From Tachypleus tridentatus (taxonomy: Eukaryota > Arthropoda > Merostomata > Xiphosura > Limulidae), in the NCBI RefSeq assembly GCF_004210375.1, contig NC_134834.1, forward strand, positions 150,569,009 through 150,633,008: a stretch of 64,000 nt of DNA, given 5' to 3'. A model generated the notes under the pieces. The model was not told where the DNA came from and made no database searches. It saw nothing but the letters and a program-made list of their open reading frames with translations. Both the position numbers and the translations under genes were made by a program. Of this stretch, positions 40,201 through 49,199 are shown piece after piece. Every line of letters begins with the position of its first letter. The stretch's first letter is position 1.

Positions 40201-40620
40201 CTCTTACTCTGCTTTCTCTCTTAATATTGTAGACTAGGTGTCAACATTGGTTTTATGCTTTTTCTGTTTTTCAATGATGTTTTGTTTTACCTTCATTTCC
40301 TTTTATGTATTATGTTTTTATGTACATTTTTTTTATTTTTACCTTTTTAACGGACGTTCGACACAGATAGCCTAGCTGCTTTGTGCCATAAAACACTAAA
40401 TCAACCTACCAACCAACCATGTCATGGTAAGTGTGTAATGGTCTCACTAGCACTTTGTGTTTAAGTTTGTTGAAGAATCAAAATGGTGGCTTATGAGTAC
40501 AACTGCTTGGCTCATAACTAATTAGGTAAGTATATGCTATTGTTTTAATTATGTTTTCCAGGTAGTTTTTCTTCCAAAAGAATGACTGTGCAACACAATA
40601 AAGTACAACTTGAGCTGTTA

Positions 40621-40702
40621 CAGCCCCCTGGTGGGACAGTGGTAGGTCCACAGATTTACAATGGTAACCCAGTGTGACTTTGCTATAAATAGCACATACA
40701 TA
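40621..40702 (+). repeat. SINE-B copy with internal deletion
   Basis: CAGCCCCCTGGTGGGACAGTGGTAGGTCCACAGATTTACAATGGTA joins directly to ACCCAGTGTGACTTTGCTATAAATA, losing the B-box region. Confidence 0.82.
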
Positions 40703-41787
40703 CATAAATGAATTATTGCCTGCAAGAGTGAATTAAGGAGAATGAGAGAGACCAATATAATACTTGTGTCTATGTTAATTTTAAAACCTCACCAAAGTGA
40801 AGGACATACAAATTATACACAAAAGTGTAACTTCCATTCACCAACCCACATCTTAGGTTTGTACCACGTGCTTTCTTTTTATTTTAACATACCAAAAAAT
40901 CAGGAAATATAACACTTGTAGCCATTTAAGTGTTTTATATGTTTGAATTTTCTATATTTTAAAAACTTCCAAAATTAAATGGCAATACTGCAAGATTTTT
41001 AAATATTGTTAGTGTACATAACATTATACAATAAGCTCTCAGTGTCAAATATATTACTTTATTAATAGTAATTTGTGAAACAAACAGGGCAATAAATTAT
41101 TTATTGTGCAGATATATGGGTCTTAACTGTAGTAAATTGTGAGACACTTTAACACTGGAGTAGCACACTGTAATGTGTGGAAGGGTAGTTCACATTGGAG
41201 CAGCACGTCATATTTCTATGGCAGGAAGTTTTCCCTTCATTTTGAGAGGAGTGTATGTGTATATGGTAAATGTAAATTATTTTATAACTTAAAAAATATT
41301 GTGTGTTATTTTAATACTTTATGTTTGATATAATGATAGAACCTCTTGGTAAACATTAGTTATTCAAGTTCTATCTTCCAGAATGTTTTCAAATTTATTA
41401 CGTTATTTAAATCTTCACATTACCAATTTTAACAAGAAACAACCAGTAAAACAAACTGTGACATGACCAGCATGAGACAGGAATTACAACATCAAGTATG
41501 GATACCAACGAAAGCTCATTTCCCTGAGAGTCAAGTTATCAGGTTTGTTTACATCGAAAATCTTTACCAGAAAATACCTAAATTTTTTTCAAGGTCTTAG
41601 ATGTTTGATATTTCAAATAAAATTCAAAGATATGCTTACGAAGCACTTTATAACTTTGACTTTTCATTGTCATTAAATAATTTTTTAACTTTTCTATAGA
41701 AATGTCTGCTTTCTCAGATCTTTGTCTCAATAATTTATTTATTCATGGATATCTTGTATTTTTAGGTTTGACAGTGATTATGAATAA

Positions 41788-41906
41788 ATAACATTGTCAC
41801 AACAGCATGCTGAAGGTGAGATTGCCATAACTTGTTTTCTCATCAAACCATGCATTCTTCACATTGGATTTATTCCAATTGATCAAGTAAAGTATTCCTG
41901 TGAGTG
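41788..41906 (+). pseudogene. Possible YqaJ-type nuclease fragment (paralogue of 45637-45752)
   Basis: CACAACAGCATGCTGAAGGTGAGATTGCC..., then ATTGGATTTATTCCAATTGATCAAGTAAAGTATTC aligns by eye with the fragment at 45.64 kb. In translation it is HIGFIPIDQVKYSC where YqaJ proteins have FIGASPDGLVSC. Short and decayed; tentative. Confidence 0.3.
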
Positions 41907-41944
41907 GAGAAAGAATTCTACACTTTATGGTGAAAGCGTGAATC

Positions 41945-42165
41945 TTGGTAATCTGCCCAAACAGGTAAATTTATGTATAGTGCTACTCCAGATTTGACCT
42001 GTTGGAGCCATTTTTTAAAATGTCAGATACGTACTTCCCAGAGTAGTAAGTCATATCTAAGAAACTGAGAGGCCTAAAATCTTTATTCCAGTATCTACAC
42101 ACAGGTCTTGGGATTGTATAGTTCATGTAAAGCATTGTCAAGTGTTATCAGACCAGCATCTTACA
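41945..42165 (+). repeat. Left arm of a long inverted repeat (partner 45390-45605)
   Basis: The reverse complement of this stretch aligns with 45390-45605: GATGCTGGTCTGATA, then TTACATGAACTATACAATCCCAAGA, then AACAGGTCAAATCTGGAGTAGCACTA. Roughly 65-75 percent alike by eye. The two arms flank the CR1-type LINE. Confidence 0.6.
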
Positions 42166-42759
42166 ATTTTTAAATAAGGTGGATCATAAAAGAGAGACAA
42201 AACTATGATAGAGAACCTAGAGTCTTTGTTTTGGTTTCAGATTAAAGCATTTTGGGTTCAAGAACTTCCAACAAAAGTGTTTCCAAGATCACTAGCACAC
42301 AGCATCTGCCATTATTAGAGATGATTTGTGAAACAAAATCAGCCCATATCTTACTAACTTGTGAACTTGGAGGTACAGAGCCTTCATTTTGGTGTCAAAA
42401 AGTGAAAATTAAACAATATTACTTTCCTTAAATAATTTATCACAGCTAAACTTGGGAAACTACCAGAAGTCACAACATTACATTTACCTCTTATATATGT
42501 GGAGGTTGTATGAAAAGTTGGATATCATCCTAACTAAAGTTGATGAAACAGATAAAGAGAAGCATAAACTGTGAGAAATGACAACAGGACTTCATGAGGA
42601 GCTTAAGTTTTAACATTTAAGGAAGGCATCAGCTAAGATTAACAATGACATACAGGAAATTAGAAAGGGTAGTATTAGGGTTAAAACTATGTAATTTAAT
42701 TGTAAAGACCTTATTTTATTGAGCAATAGAGTTCAGCCCTTGGCTAATGTAGACAACAA

Positions 42760-43025
42760 ACTATTGGAGATACTAATGATATAAGCATGAGTAAGTACAA
42801 AGGATCGGTAAAATCATTTAAATTAATAGTGTTAGAGACACTGCCAAGAATTAATTGTGGAGATGAAATTTTGAGTTGGCCACTAAGGCTAAATACTAAG
42901 CTGAAATTAATATGCAAGGATGAGCTGGTTGAACTTGTGGGAGGAGGGAAAGTTTTGGAATGGATAGTTTGCACTTAAGTTGGAAAAGATCTAGTGTGTT
43001 TGCAAGAGCAATTAACAAGGAATAG
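42760..43025 (+). pseudogene. CR1 LINE ORF1 remnant, SGNH esterase-like
   Basis: GDTNDIS at 42766-42786 matches the G-x-x-N block III (GTND) of SGNH hydrolases. KSFKLIVLETLPRIN...LNTKLKLICKDE follows, then DSLHLSWKRSSVFARAINKE at 42963-43022, in which DSLH fits the DxxH catalytic block V. Esterase-type ORF1s are known in CR1/L2-group elements. Confidence 0.72.
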
Positions 43026-43370
43026 ATAGTAGGGGGCAAAGATAAATTAAATGAAACAAAGTTGAGATGTAGAGGAAAGTTTACTATAGGAAATCAGTAT
43101 AAAAGTAGTTATAAAAATAAGCTTAATTTGTTAGTATTGTAATGACAGAAGTACAAGAAATAAATAAGATGACTTTAGGGAACTGGTAGGAATAGGGGAT
43201 TTTGATGTAATGTGAATAATTGATGACAAAATTTTATTTTAAATACATGGTCGTAGGTTATTTAATATGAACAGGGCAGCGACGATAGGGGTGAGTGGCT
43301 CTTTGTGTAAAGTGTGAGTTATATCCTGTTGAAGTTGAGAATATTAAGGAGATAATCCATTTGGTTTTTT

Positions 43371-43840
43371 TTGGTAGTGGATGAAATTAGTGAGAAACTT
43401 TACAGTGAGATTAAAATTTCAGCTGTTAATGAAGTCGTAATTATGTGTAATTTTAATTTCAGATATATTGATTGGCAAATGCTAGAGTCAAACCGTGAGG
43501 GAGGAAGGTTTCTAGAAACTCAAGATAAATTTCTTCACCAATTAGTCAAGAAATCTACTAGAAATAGTGTTATTTTAGATTTATTGTTGACTTCTAATTT
43601 GAAAATGGTTGAGATGGTAGAAATTGGGGAACAACTAAGTATAAGTGATCATTGCTGTATTAGGTGTGATGGAAATCAGGAATAATTATGTTTTGATTTC
43701 AAATTATGAAAGGATGCAACAAGAATCATCTGTTGTGAATTGGGCAGTTGAATTATTTAGAAACAATGAGCAAATGTGGAAAATTTTTAAAGAAAAAATG
43801 TTCAATATTAAAAATATATTTTCAGAAAGAAAAGAGTAGC
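43371..43840 (+). pseudogene. CR1 LINE endonuclease remnant
   Basis: Open for 104 codons. NFNFRYIDW replaces the usual GDFN-IDW, and ILDLLLTSNLKMVEMVEIGEQLSISDHCCIR carries the catalytic SDH. It continues in another frame to 43839. Confidence 0.85.
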
Positions 43841-44359
43841 TACAACTAAAAAAACCAGGTTGGCTTACAAAGGGTATAAGAGATGAAATTAAAGAAAAAC
43901 ATCACAAATTTAAGAAATTAAAATTAATTTGTATTATAGACATCAAGAAAGTTGGTCAAACAGGAAGTTAGTACATCTGAAAAAAATTGACTGAAAACAA
44001 AAATTAGCAGTAAGGATTTGTTCAAGTACATTAGGGATAAACAAAATGTTAAGATGGGGGTAGGACCCTTGAAGATTGATAAAGGAAGGCTTGTATCTGG
44101 TGATTATGAAATGGCTGGATTATTATATTCTGTTTTTACTAATGAAGACCTACAGTATTTCTCATCTTGAACAACTGATAGATGAAAACAAAGTTGAACA
44201 AGACAATTGAATAAATTCTGAACTTGTTAAAATTGGAAGTTTAAAGAATGATATATAAGGCTTCTGGGCCAGATAATATTTCCTTGAGTTTTAAAGGAGG
44301 TCAAGGATTTGATATGTGAGCCACTTGCCACAATTGTAAGTCCTTGAATAGTGGAGAAG

Positions 44360-44764
44360 TACCAACAAATTAGAAATTAGCTAATGTCACTCCTATCTTT
44401 AAGGGAGGTAGTAGAAGTTGTCCCAATAATTATAGGCCGATTACTCTTACATCAACTGTGGGAAAGGTTTTGGAAAGTTTGATAAAAGATACTTTGCAAA
44501 GTCATTTTACAAAGTTCAGAATTTTATCAGATAGCGGATATGGTTTTACTAAGGGAAAAATTGTGCCTTAAAAACTTTTTGGCATGCTTTGAAAATATTA
44601 CTGCATCTGTAGATGAGTTTAAGGGTGTAGATTTCATTTATCTGGATTTTCTGAAAGTATTTGATGAAGTGTTATATAAAAGGCTTGTAAATAAGCTTAT
44701 CTCTACAGGTGTGATGGATAGGTTAACTAATATGATGGAAGAGTGGCTTGATGGAAAAAAGTAG
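44360..44764 (+). pseudogene. CR1 LINE reverse transcriptase remnant, truncated before the YxDD box
   Basis: The motif-A aspartate is present in IYLDFLKVFDEV at about 44637-44675, followed by LVNKLISTGVMDRLTNMMEEWLDGKK. The frame then stops at 44764 and the next recognisable sequence is the C-terminal thumb, so the YxDD region is missing. Confidence 0.85.
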
Positions 44765-45389
44765 AGGGTCTTGTACATGGAGTTCAGTCAAACTGGATTA
44801 ATGATTGTGTTCAATCTTGGACTCCTTACCTGAGAAAAAGACATTAAATTATTGGAAAGAGTTCAGAAGAGGTTTACTAAAATGGTACCTGGGATGGAGA
44901 GGTTGTCACATGATGAAAGGTTAAGATTCTTAAAACTGTTTTCTCTTGAAAGAAAATTTAGAGGAGATCTGATTAAAGTTTTTAAAGAAATGTAAAAATA
45001 ATAAATAATGTTGATGCACCATTTTTCATACCTAATAGCAATAATTATGGAATGGTTTGAATTGTCTTCAGTTGTTGTGGAGACAGTAAATTAGAGTAAG
45101 TTTAAAAGAAAGCTTGACAGATATATGAATGATAATGGCTAGCTTTAAATATTTTAATTTACTTATTTCACAGTTGTAGTTTGGTTTGGAGGATGGGACA
45201 ACTGAAGTGGATCAACAGATACCTTGCTGTCCATAAACATTATGATAAAATAACAGTCACTTTGGAACAGTAATTGAAAAAAAAAAAAAACTTGAATTCT
45301 CTGACCCCAAATACCTCAAGAAAAAGACGATGCCTCCACAACATGTTTCGTTTGAAATTTTTGGCCATATTTAGGCTTGCCATCTATAA

Positions 45390-45605
45390 CAATGGTTAAT
45401 GTGCTGGTCTGATACTCTTAATAGTGTTTCATTTGAACCCTATAACCCCAAAAATTTTTTATGTAGGTATTGGCCTGAAGGTTCAACACCAGTTACTTTC
45501 TAAGATATAAAGTATTATTCTTGGAAATGTCTGTCATTTTGAAAAATCACCAGTACAGGTCAAATGTGGAGAGGCACTACATCCAGATTTACTGTTCACA
45601 TGCCC
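45390..45605 (-). repeat. Right arm of the long inverted repeat (partner 41945-42165)
   Basis: Carries GTGCTGGTCTGATAC, TTTGAACCCTATAACCCCAAAA, TTTCTAAGATATAAAGTA and ACAGGTCAAATGTGGAGAGGCACTACAT, matching the reverse complement of the left arm. Confidence 0.6.
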
Positions 45606-45636
45606 AATTTTATACTTTTATCACAAAATTAACAAT

Positions 45637-45760
45637 TAATTTCCATCTTGCAACAACATCCTGAAGTTGAAATTACTGGTACTGGTTTCCATATTAATCC
45701 TTACATTGGATGTTCTCCAGATAGTCATGTGAAATGTTCTCTCATGAGAAAGTAAAGGTT
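45637..45760 (+). pseudogene. Possible YqaJ-type recombinase/nuclease fragment
   Basis: QQHPEVEITGTGFHINPYIGCSPDSHVKCSLMRK resembles the YqaJ core (G..I.P..P..GASPDG.V.C), with the SPD motif kept. Only about 40 codons, then a stop. Such nucleases often come from DNA transposons in invertebrates; origin here is inference. Confidence 0.4.
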
Positions 45761-47023
45761 TTGAGGCAGCTTCAAATAACAAGGTTTTGTTTAGAAACAG
45801 TGATTCATATGTTTACTGTTATCAAAAGCAAGCATGAAAACTTGTTTGTGAGAACATTTTATCATGTATGGCCAAATTCTTCTAGGTCTCTCACACACTG
45901 ATTACATTAGCTATTCAGGTCCCACATTTTTAGTCAATACTGGTATTTATCAGAGTTGGACAAGTGTTTCACTTGGCCCCCAGGCTAATCTTCAAGCACT
46001 AACATCTGTTGTTATTGTGAACTACCGCCAACCTTGTGTGGGTCTAAAGAACTTATGTCCACCATGTTGTACTCCACGATAAAGGCAAGTAGTTGATTAC
46101 AAATAATATTCTGTTGTCAGCTGAATAAAATCTGCATCGGTAAATGAATGTCTAAATATTCTCTTTGTTTTCCGATATTGAAACAACATTATAACATGCT
46201 GATTCACAAGCTCTGTTTTATCAGTTGGGCTGTACCAATGGCTAATATTTGAATTATATCACTAGACAGTATTTGATATATCAAACAAGTCTGAAGTATA
46301 TGTGTTACTAACACATAAAGACATTTCCATTATTTCAATGTCGTCAGTATAAACTGGCATTCACTTACAAGTCATCATCAGAAAGTATAGGATTATACGT
46401 GTTATAAAACTACTTACAATTGTTAATACTACCACTTATGCAATGTTACAATTCCGTGTTTACAATACAGTATGCCATAGTGTTTATCCTTTACATAGGA
46501 TGTCTTTCAACGGTTATTGTCCCTTCGATATTTTCTGTGTTTACAGATCACTTTGCTCAGGTGACATGTCAGGTCTTCAATGTGACTTGCTGCAACTGTA
46601 GTCCTTTGTTCAAGGTTCTTTGCATTCATAAAATGATAAGTAATAAACTCTTAACACTGAATGTATTGTTTCTGTAATTTTTTAGCTAAAGTATGTTGTG
46701 GCTTATGCAAGTTATTAAATGTCCAGAGTAAATTACACCAATCTTCTATTTAAACACTAGTTATGATAGGCAAAACCGAAGTAATTACAAATTTTATACT
46801 ATAGTGCCCACAAGGTGATGTCTGATCGTCACCATGTTCCATTAGGCAACTCTGTACCTATGTGAAATAGTACTAGAGTGTTTCATCAGACTATTGCCGT
46901 ATTCCACGAAGTGACTCTGTACCTATATGACATATTAATTGAGTGTATCATCTGATTGCCTATGAAGTGACTCTGTACTTACATGTCACATTTGGTGAGA
47001 TGTTTCCATCCGATGCGTACCAT

Positions 47024-47187
47024 CCACGATGACGAGAAAACCCACTTGTAAAGAAAATTATATATGTAAAAACGGCTGGTATGGGGGAGAGAAAGCACTG
47101 TGTAGAGGAGCGAACAACGTTTTGACCTTCTTTGCTCCTCTACATAGCACTTTCTCTATCCATATTAGCTGTTTTAACGTATATAAC
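47024..47187 (-). mobile_element. Palindromic foldback element (type A)
   Basis: Two arms pair over about 58 bp: AACGGCTGGTATGGGGGAGAGAAAGCACTGTGTAGAGGAGCG (from 47071) and CGCTCCTCTAC-type sequence ending CCATATTAGCTGTTTTAACG. The outer end GATGACGAGAAAACCCACTTG matches the tails of the copies at 48.4 and 63.7 kb, so this copy is inverted relative to them. The 12-bp flanks 47012-47023 and 47188-47199 agree at 10 positions, a probable target duplication. Confidence 0.8.
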
Positions 47188-48179
47188 GATGACTACCATG
47201 TTCTATGTTGCACCTACTTGATATTCTTTTAATATATAATAATAAATTATTTCATTAGCTGTAAATATAATAACAATGCCACAATTTTTGGTAAATCACC
47301 GATTTTAATAAAATTAATACAAACATTTTAATATTATAAAAATACAAGCTTTTATAACCACTAACACCAAACTCGTGACTATTAACTTACTTCCTATGTA
47401 TATAATCACTTTATTTATTTAATACTCAAACTACGTGTTTCAACTTTATCACAACACAATCTTGAAATAGAATTAAGTCCACAATGAATTTCCTTTGCAG
47501 CGCAGAATCACTAAACATGAAATCTTAGGTTCAAGGCAGATAATTGTTCCTAATTAGTATCTAACAGTAAAATCATCATATTTTGTGGGTGTTAACCTGT
47601 AAAATGGCAGTATCTAGCACTGAGTTTGTAGTAAATACACTTTCCATAAATTCATTTGCTTACCAAAAGTAATGAAATTATACGTCAGAAGCAAAATAAT
47701 TATATCATTTCTATAGATACTTAATGTAATAAAAAACTAAAATCCGTGGCAGTAGGAATGTATTGAATTACTAGCTAAGTGGTGGTGTGCCGATTAATCG
47801 ATTATATTTATTCAAACATTCAGCAGGACAATTTTTTTCTGAAGTCATTAAGTCAACATGAGCTAGTAAAATTATCATATGGAGTCCATATCAGTGATAT
47901 CCTTGACCTTTCAACGGTACTGCAAATATACCTTTTGGGACGTTTGATCAACCCTTCCTGTCAGCCACTAGTCTGATGACATTACTGAGTAATGGCGCCA
48001 TCTGTCAATAGTTTCTGTAATTAAGTCGAGATGATTACGACATGCTAAATGCGATTTCGAACATACATTTTCATATGTGGTTGTGAAATGCTAAATACGG
48101 CATGGTACGTGCGGGACAGCTGCAGGATTGCATAGAATCGTGTTTATACGAAGGAAAACACGAAATGGCATAGCCTACG

Positions 48180-48452
48180 TATCTCAGAACGGCTGGTCCC
48201 CCATTGGCTAAGCGGTATGTCTGCGGATTTTCAACGCTAAAAACTGGTTTTCAATACCTGTGGTGGGCAGAGCACAGATAGCCCATTGAGTAGCTTTGCG
48301 CTTAATTCAAAACAACAACAGATCAGCCGGTATGAGTATTATCACTGAAGATGACTTAGGGAGGTTTTTCTCTGCTTATCAATGAAAATGACAATACCAG
48401 CCGTTCTGAGATACATTTTTATTTCAAGTGGGTTTCTCGTCATCAAGAATGA
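48180..48452 (+). mobile_element. Palindromic foldback element (type A) interrupted by a SINE-B
   Basis: Left arm TATCTCAGAACGGCTGGT and right arm ATACCAGCCGTTCTGAGATA are perfect mirror sequences. The body has CACTGAAGATGACTTAGGGAGG, and the tail is CAAGTGGGTTTCTCGTCATCA. The flanks share AGCCTA (48172-48177 and 48454-48459). A SINE-B occupies 48198-48318. Confidence 0.8.
48198..48318 (+). repeat. SINE-B copy nested in the foldback element
   Basis: CCCCCATTGGCTAAGCGGTATGTCTGCGGATTTTCAACGCTAAAAACTGGTTTTCAATACC head and a GAGCACAGATAGCCCATTGAGTAGCTTTGCGCTTAATTCAAAAC tail. GGCTGGT before it and AGCCGGT after it suggest a short target duplication. Confidence 0.9.
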
Positions 48453-49199
48453 CAGCCTATATTTTGGTCATCGTCATAAAATCGCGCATATTAGCCTACA
48501 TACTGTAAGAAAAAACTTCACATAATAGGGATTTATTTATTTATTTAATATCTTGACCTATACCAAGAAACAGAAATCTTGATTTACGTTTTGCGAAATC
48601 CATATTATTATTTAAACTCAGCATATCGTAACCGGCTTTCCGTATTTTAGCGTGGTTTCAGTTGCTCCATCCGGTCAGAAATATTAAAAGCACAGTAATG
48701 ACACTGAACGTTGCTAACCTCAAATAATTAATTATAGCTGAAATTTATGACTTTCCAGGGACCTACAGGCGTTCCATGGTTTGGAAGTCTTAGTTTCTGT
48801 CGCTTAACAGAAAAAAAGGCCCGTGTCTAAAGAAACTAGACATGTCGAGAGCCGTATGCAGGTTATGTCGGAAGACCTACGCTTACAAACGTGGGCCTAG
48901 GCCTATGTCGAATCATACGTATTTTAAAATTTAACGTTTTTCGGTACACCCTAACATAAATAAATAACAAAACGTCACTAACCTTTAATCTTACAAAGAG
49001 ATTAATTAAATTAATAATTACTATCTACTAGGGCCATGGGCCAATATATAAGCTACCAGTAATATGTTCACAGTCACTAGGCCAACTGTTGCTTTTCATC
49101 ATTTATGACACGTAGAGTGTGCCATAATACTAACATGACTAACAAGTTGAAAAGTAATATGATGATAACACTGTAATCATATCAGTGTTATTTCCTCGT

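Larger units (their letters stand above)
35190..40425 (+). mobile_element. Degenerate I/Jockey-type LINE (ORF1, endonuclease, RT, RNase H, 3' UTR)
   Basis: A 5.2 kb non-LTR retrotransposon relic. In order: ORF1 remnant with a CCHC zinc knuckle (35289-35900), an apurinic-type endonuclease missing its N-terminal part (35930-36430), reverse transcriptase (37080-37940), RNase H (38640-39040), a C-terminal Cys-rich segment ending at 39473, and a 3' UTR with a threefold internal repeat. The 3' end is CATAAAACACTAAATCAACC followed by AACC repeats, without poly(A). ORF2 is broken by several stops and frameshifts. An RNase H domain together with a CCHC ORF1 points to the I/Jockey group; the exact clade would need a tree. 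The 5' boundary is approximate. Confidence 0.9.
40425..42540. other. Intergenic; no gene seen apart from repeats
   Basis: It contains a deleted SINE-B at 40621, a possible YqaJ-like fragment at 41788 and one arm of a long inverted repeat (41945-42165). Otherwise AT-rich with only short open frames. Confidence 0.55.
42540..45240 (+). mobile_element. Degenerate CR1-type LINE with esterase-like ORF1
   Basis: ORF1 remnant (42600-43030) has SGNH-hydrolase signatures. ORF2 starts near 43105 (LNLLVL). The endonuclease remnant at 43371-43685 reads VIMCNFNFRYIDWQMLESNREGGRFLE and ISDHCCIRC. RT fingers and palm at 44360-44764 read VPTNWKLANVTPIFKGGSRSCPNNYRPITLTSTVGKVLES and FIYLDFLKVFDEV. The C-terminus at 44790-45140 reads LLERVQKRFTKMVPGMERLSHDERLRFLKLFSLERKFRGDL, then FKRKLDRYMNDNG. 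Many stops and frameshifts. Related fragments lie at 57105, 59218 and 63250. Confidence 0.88.
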
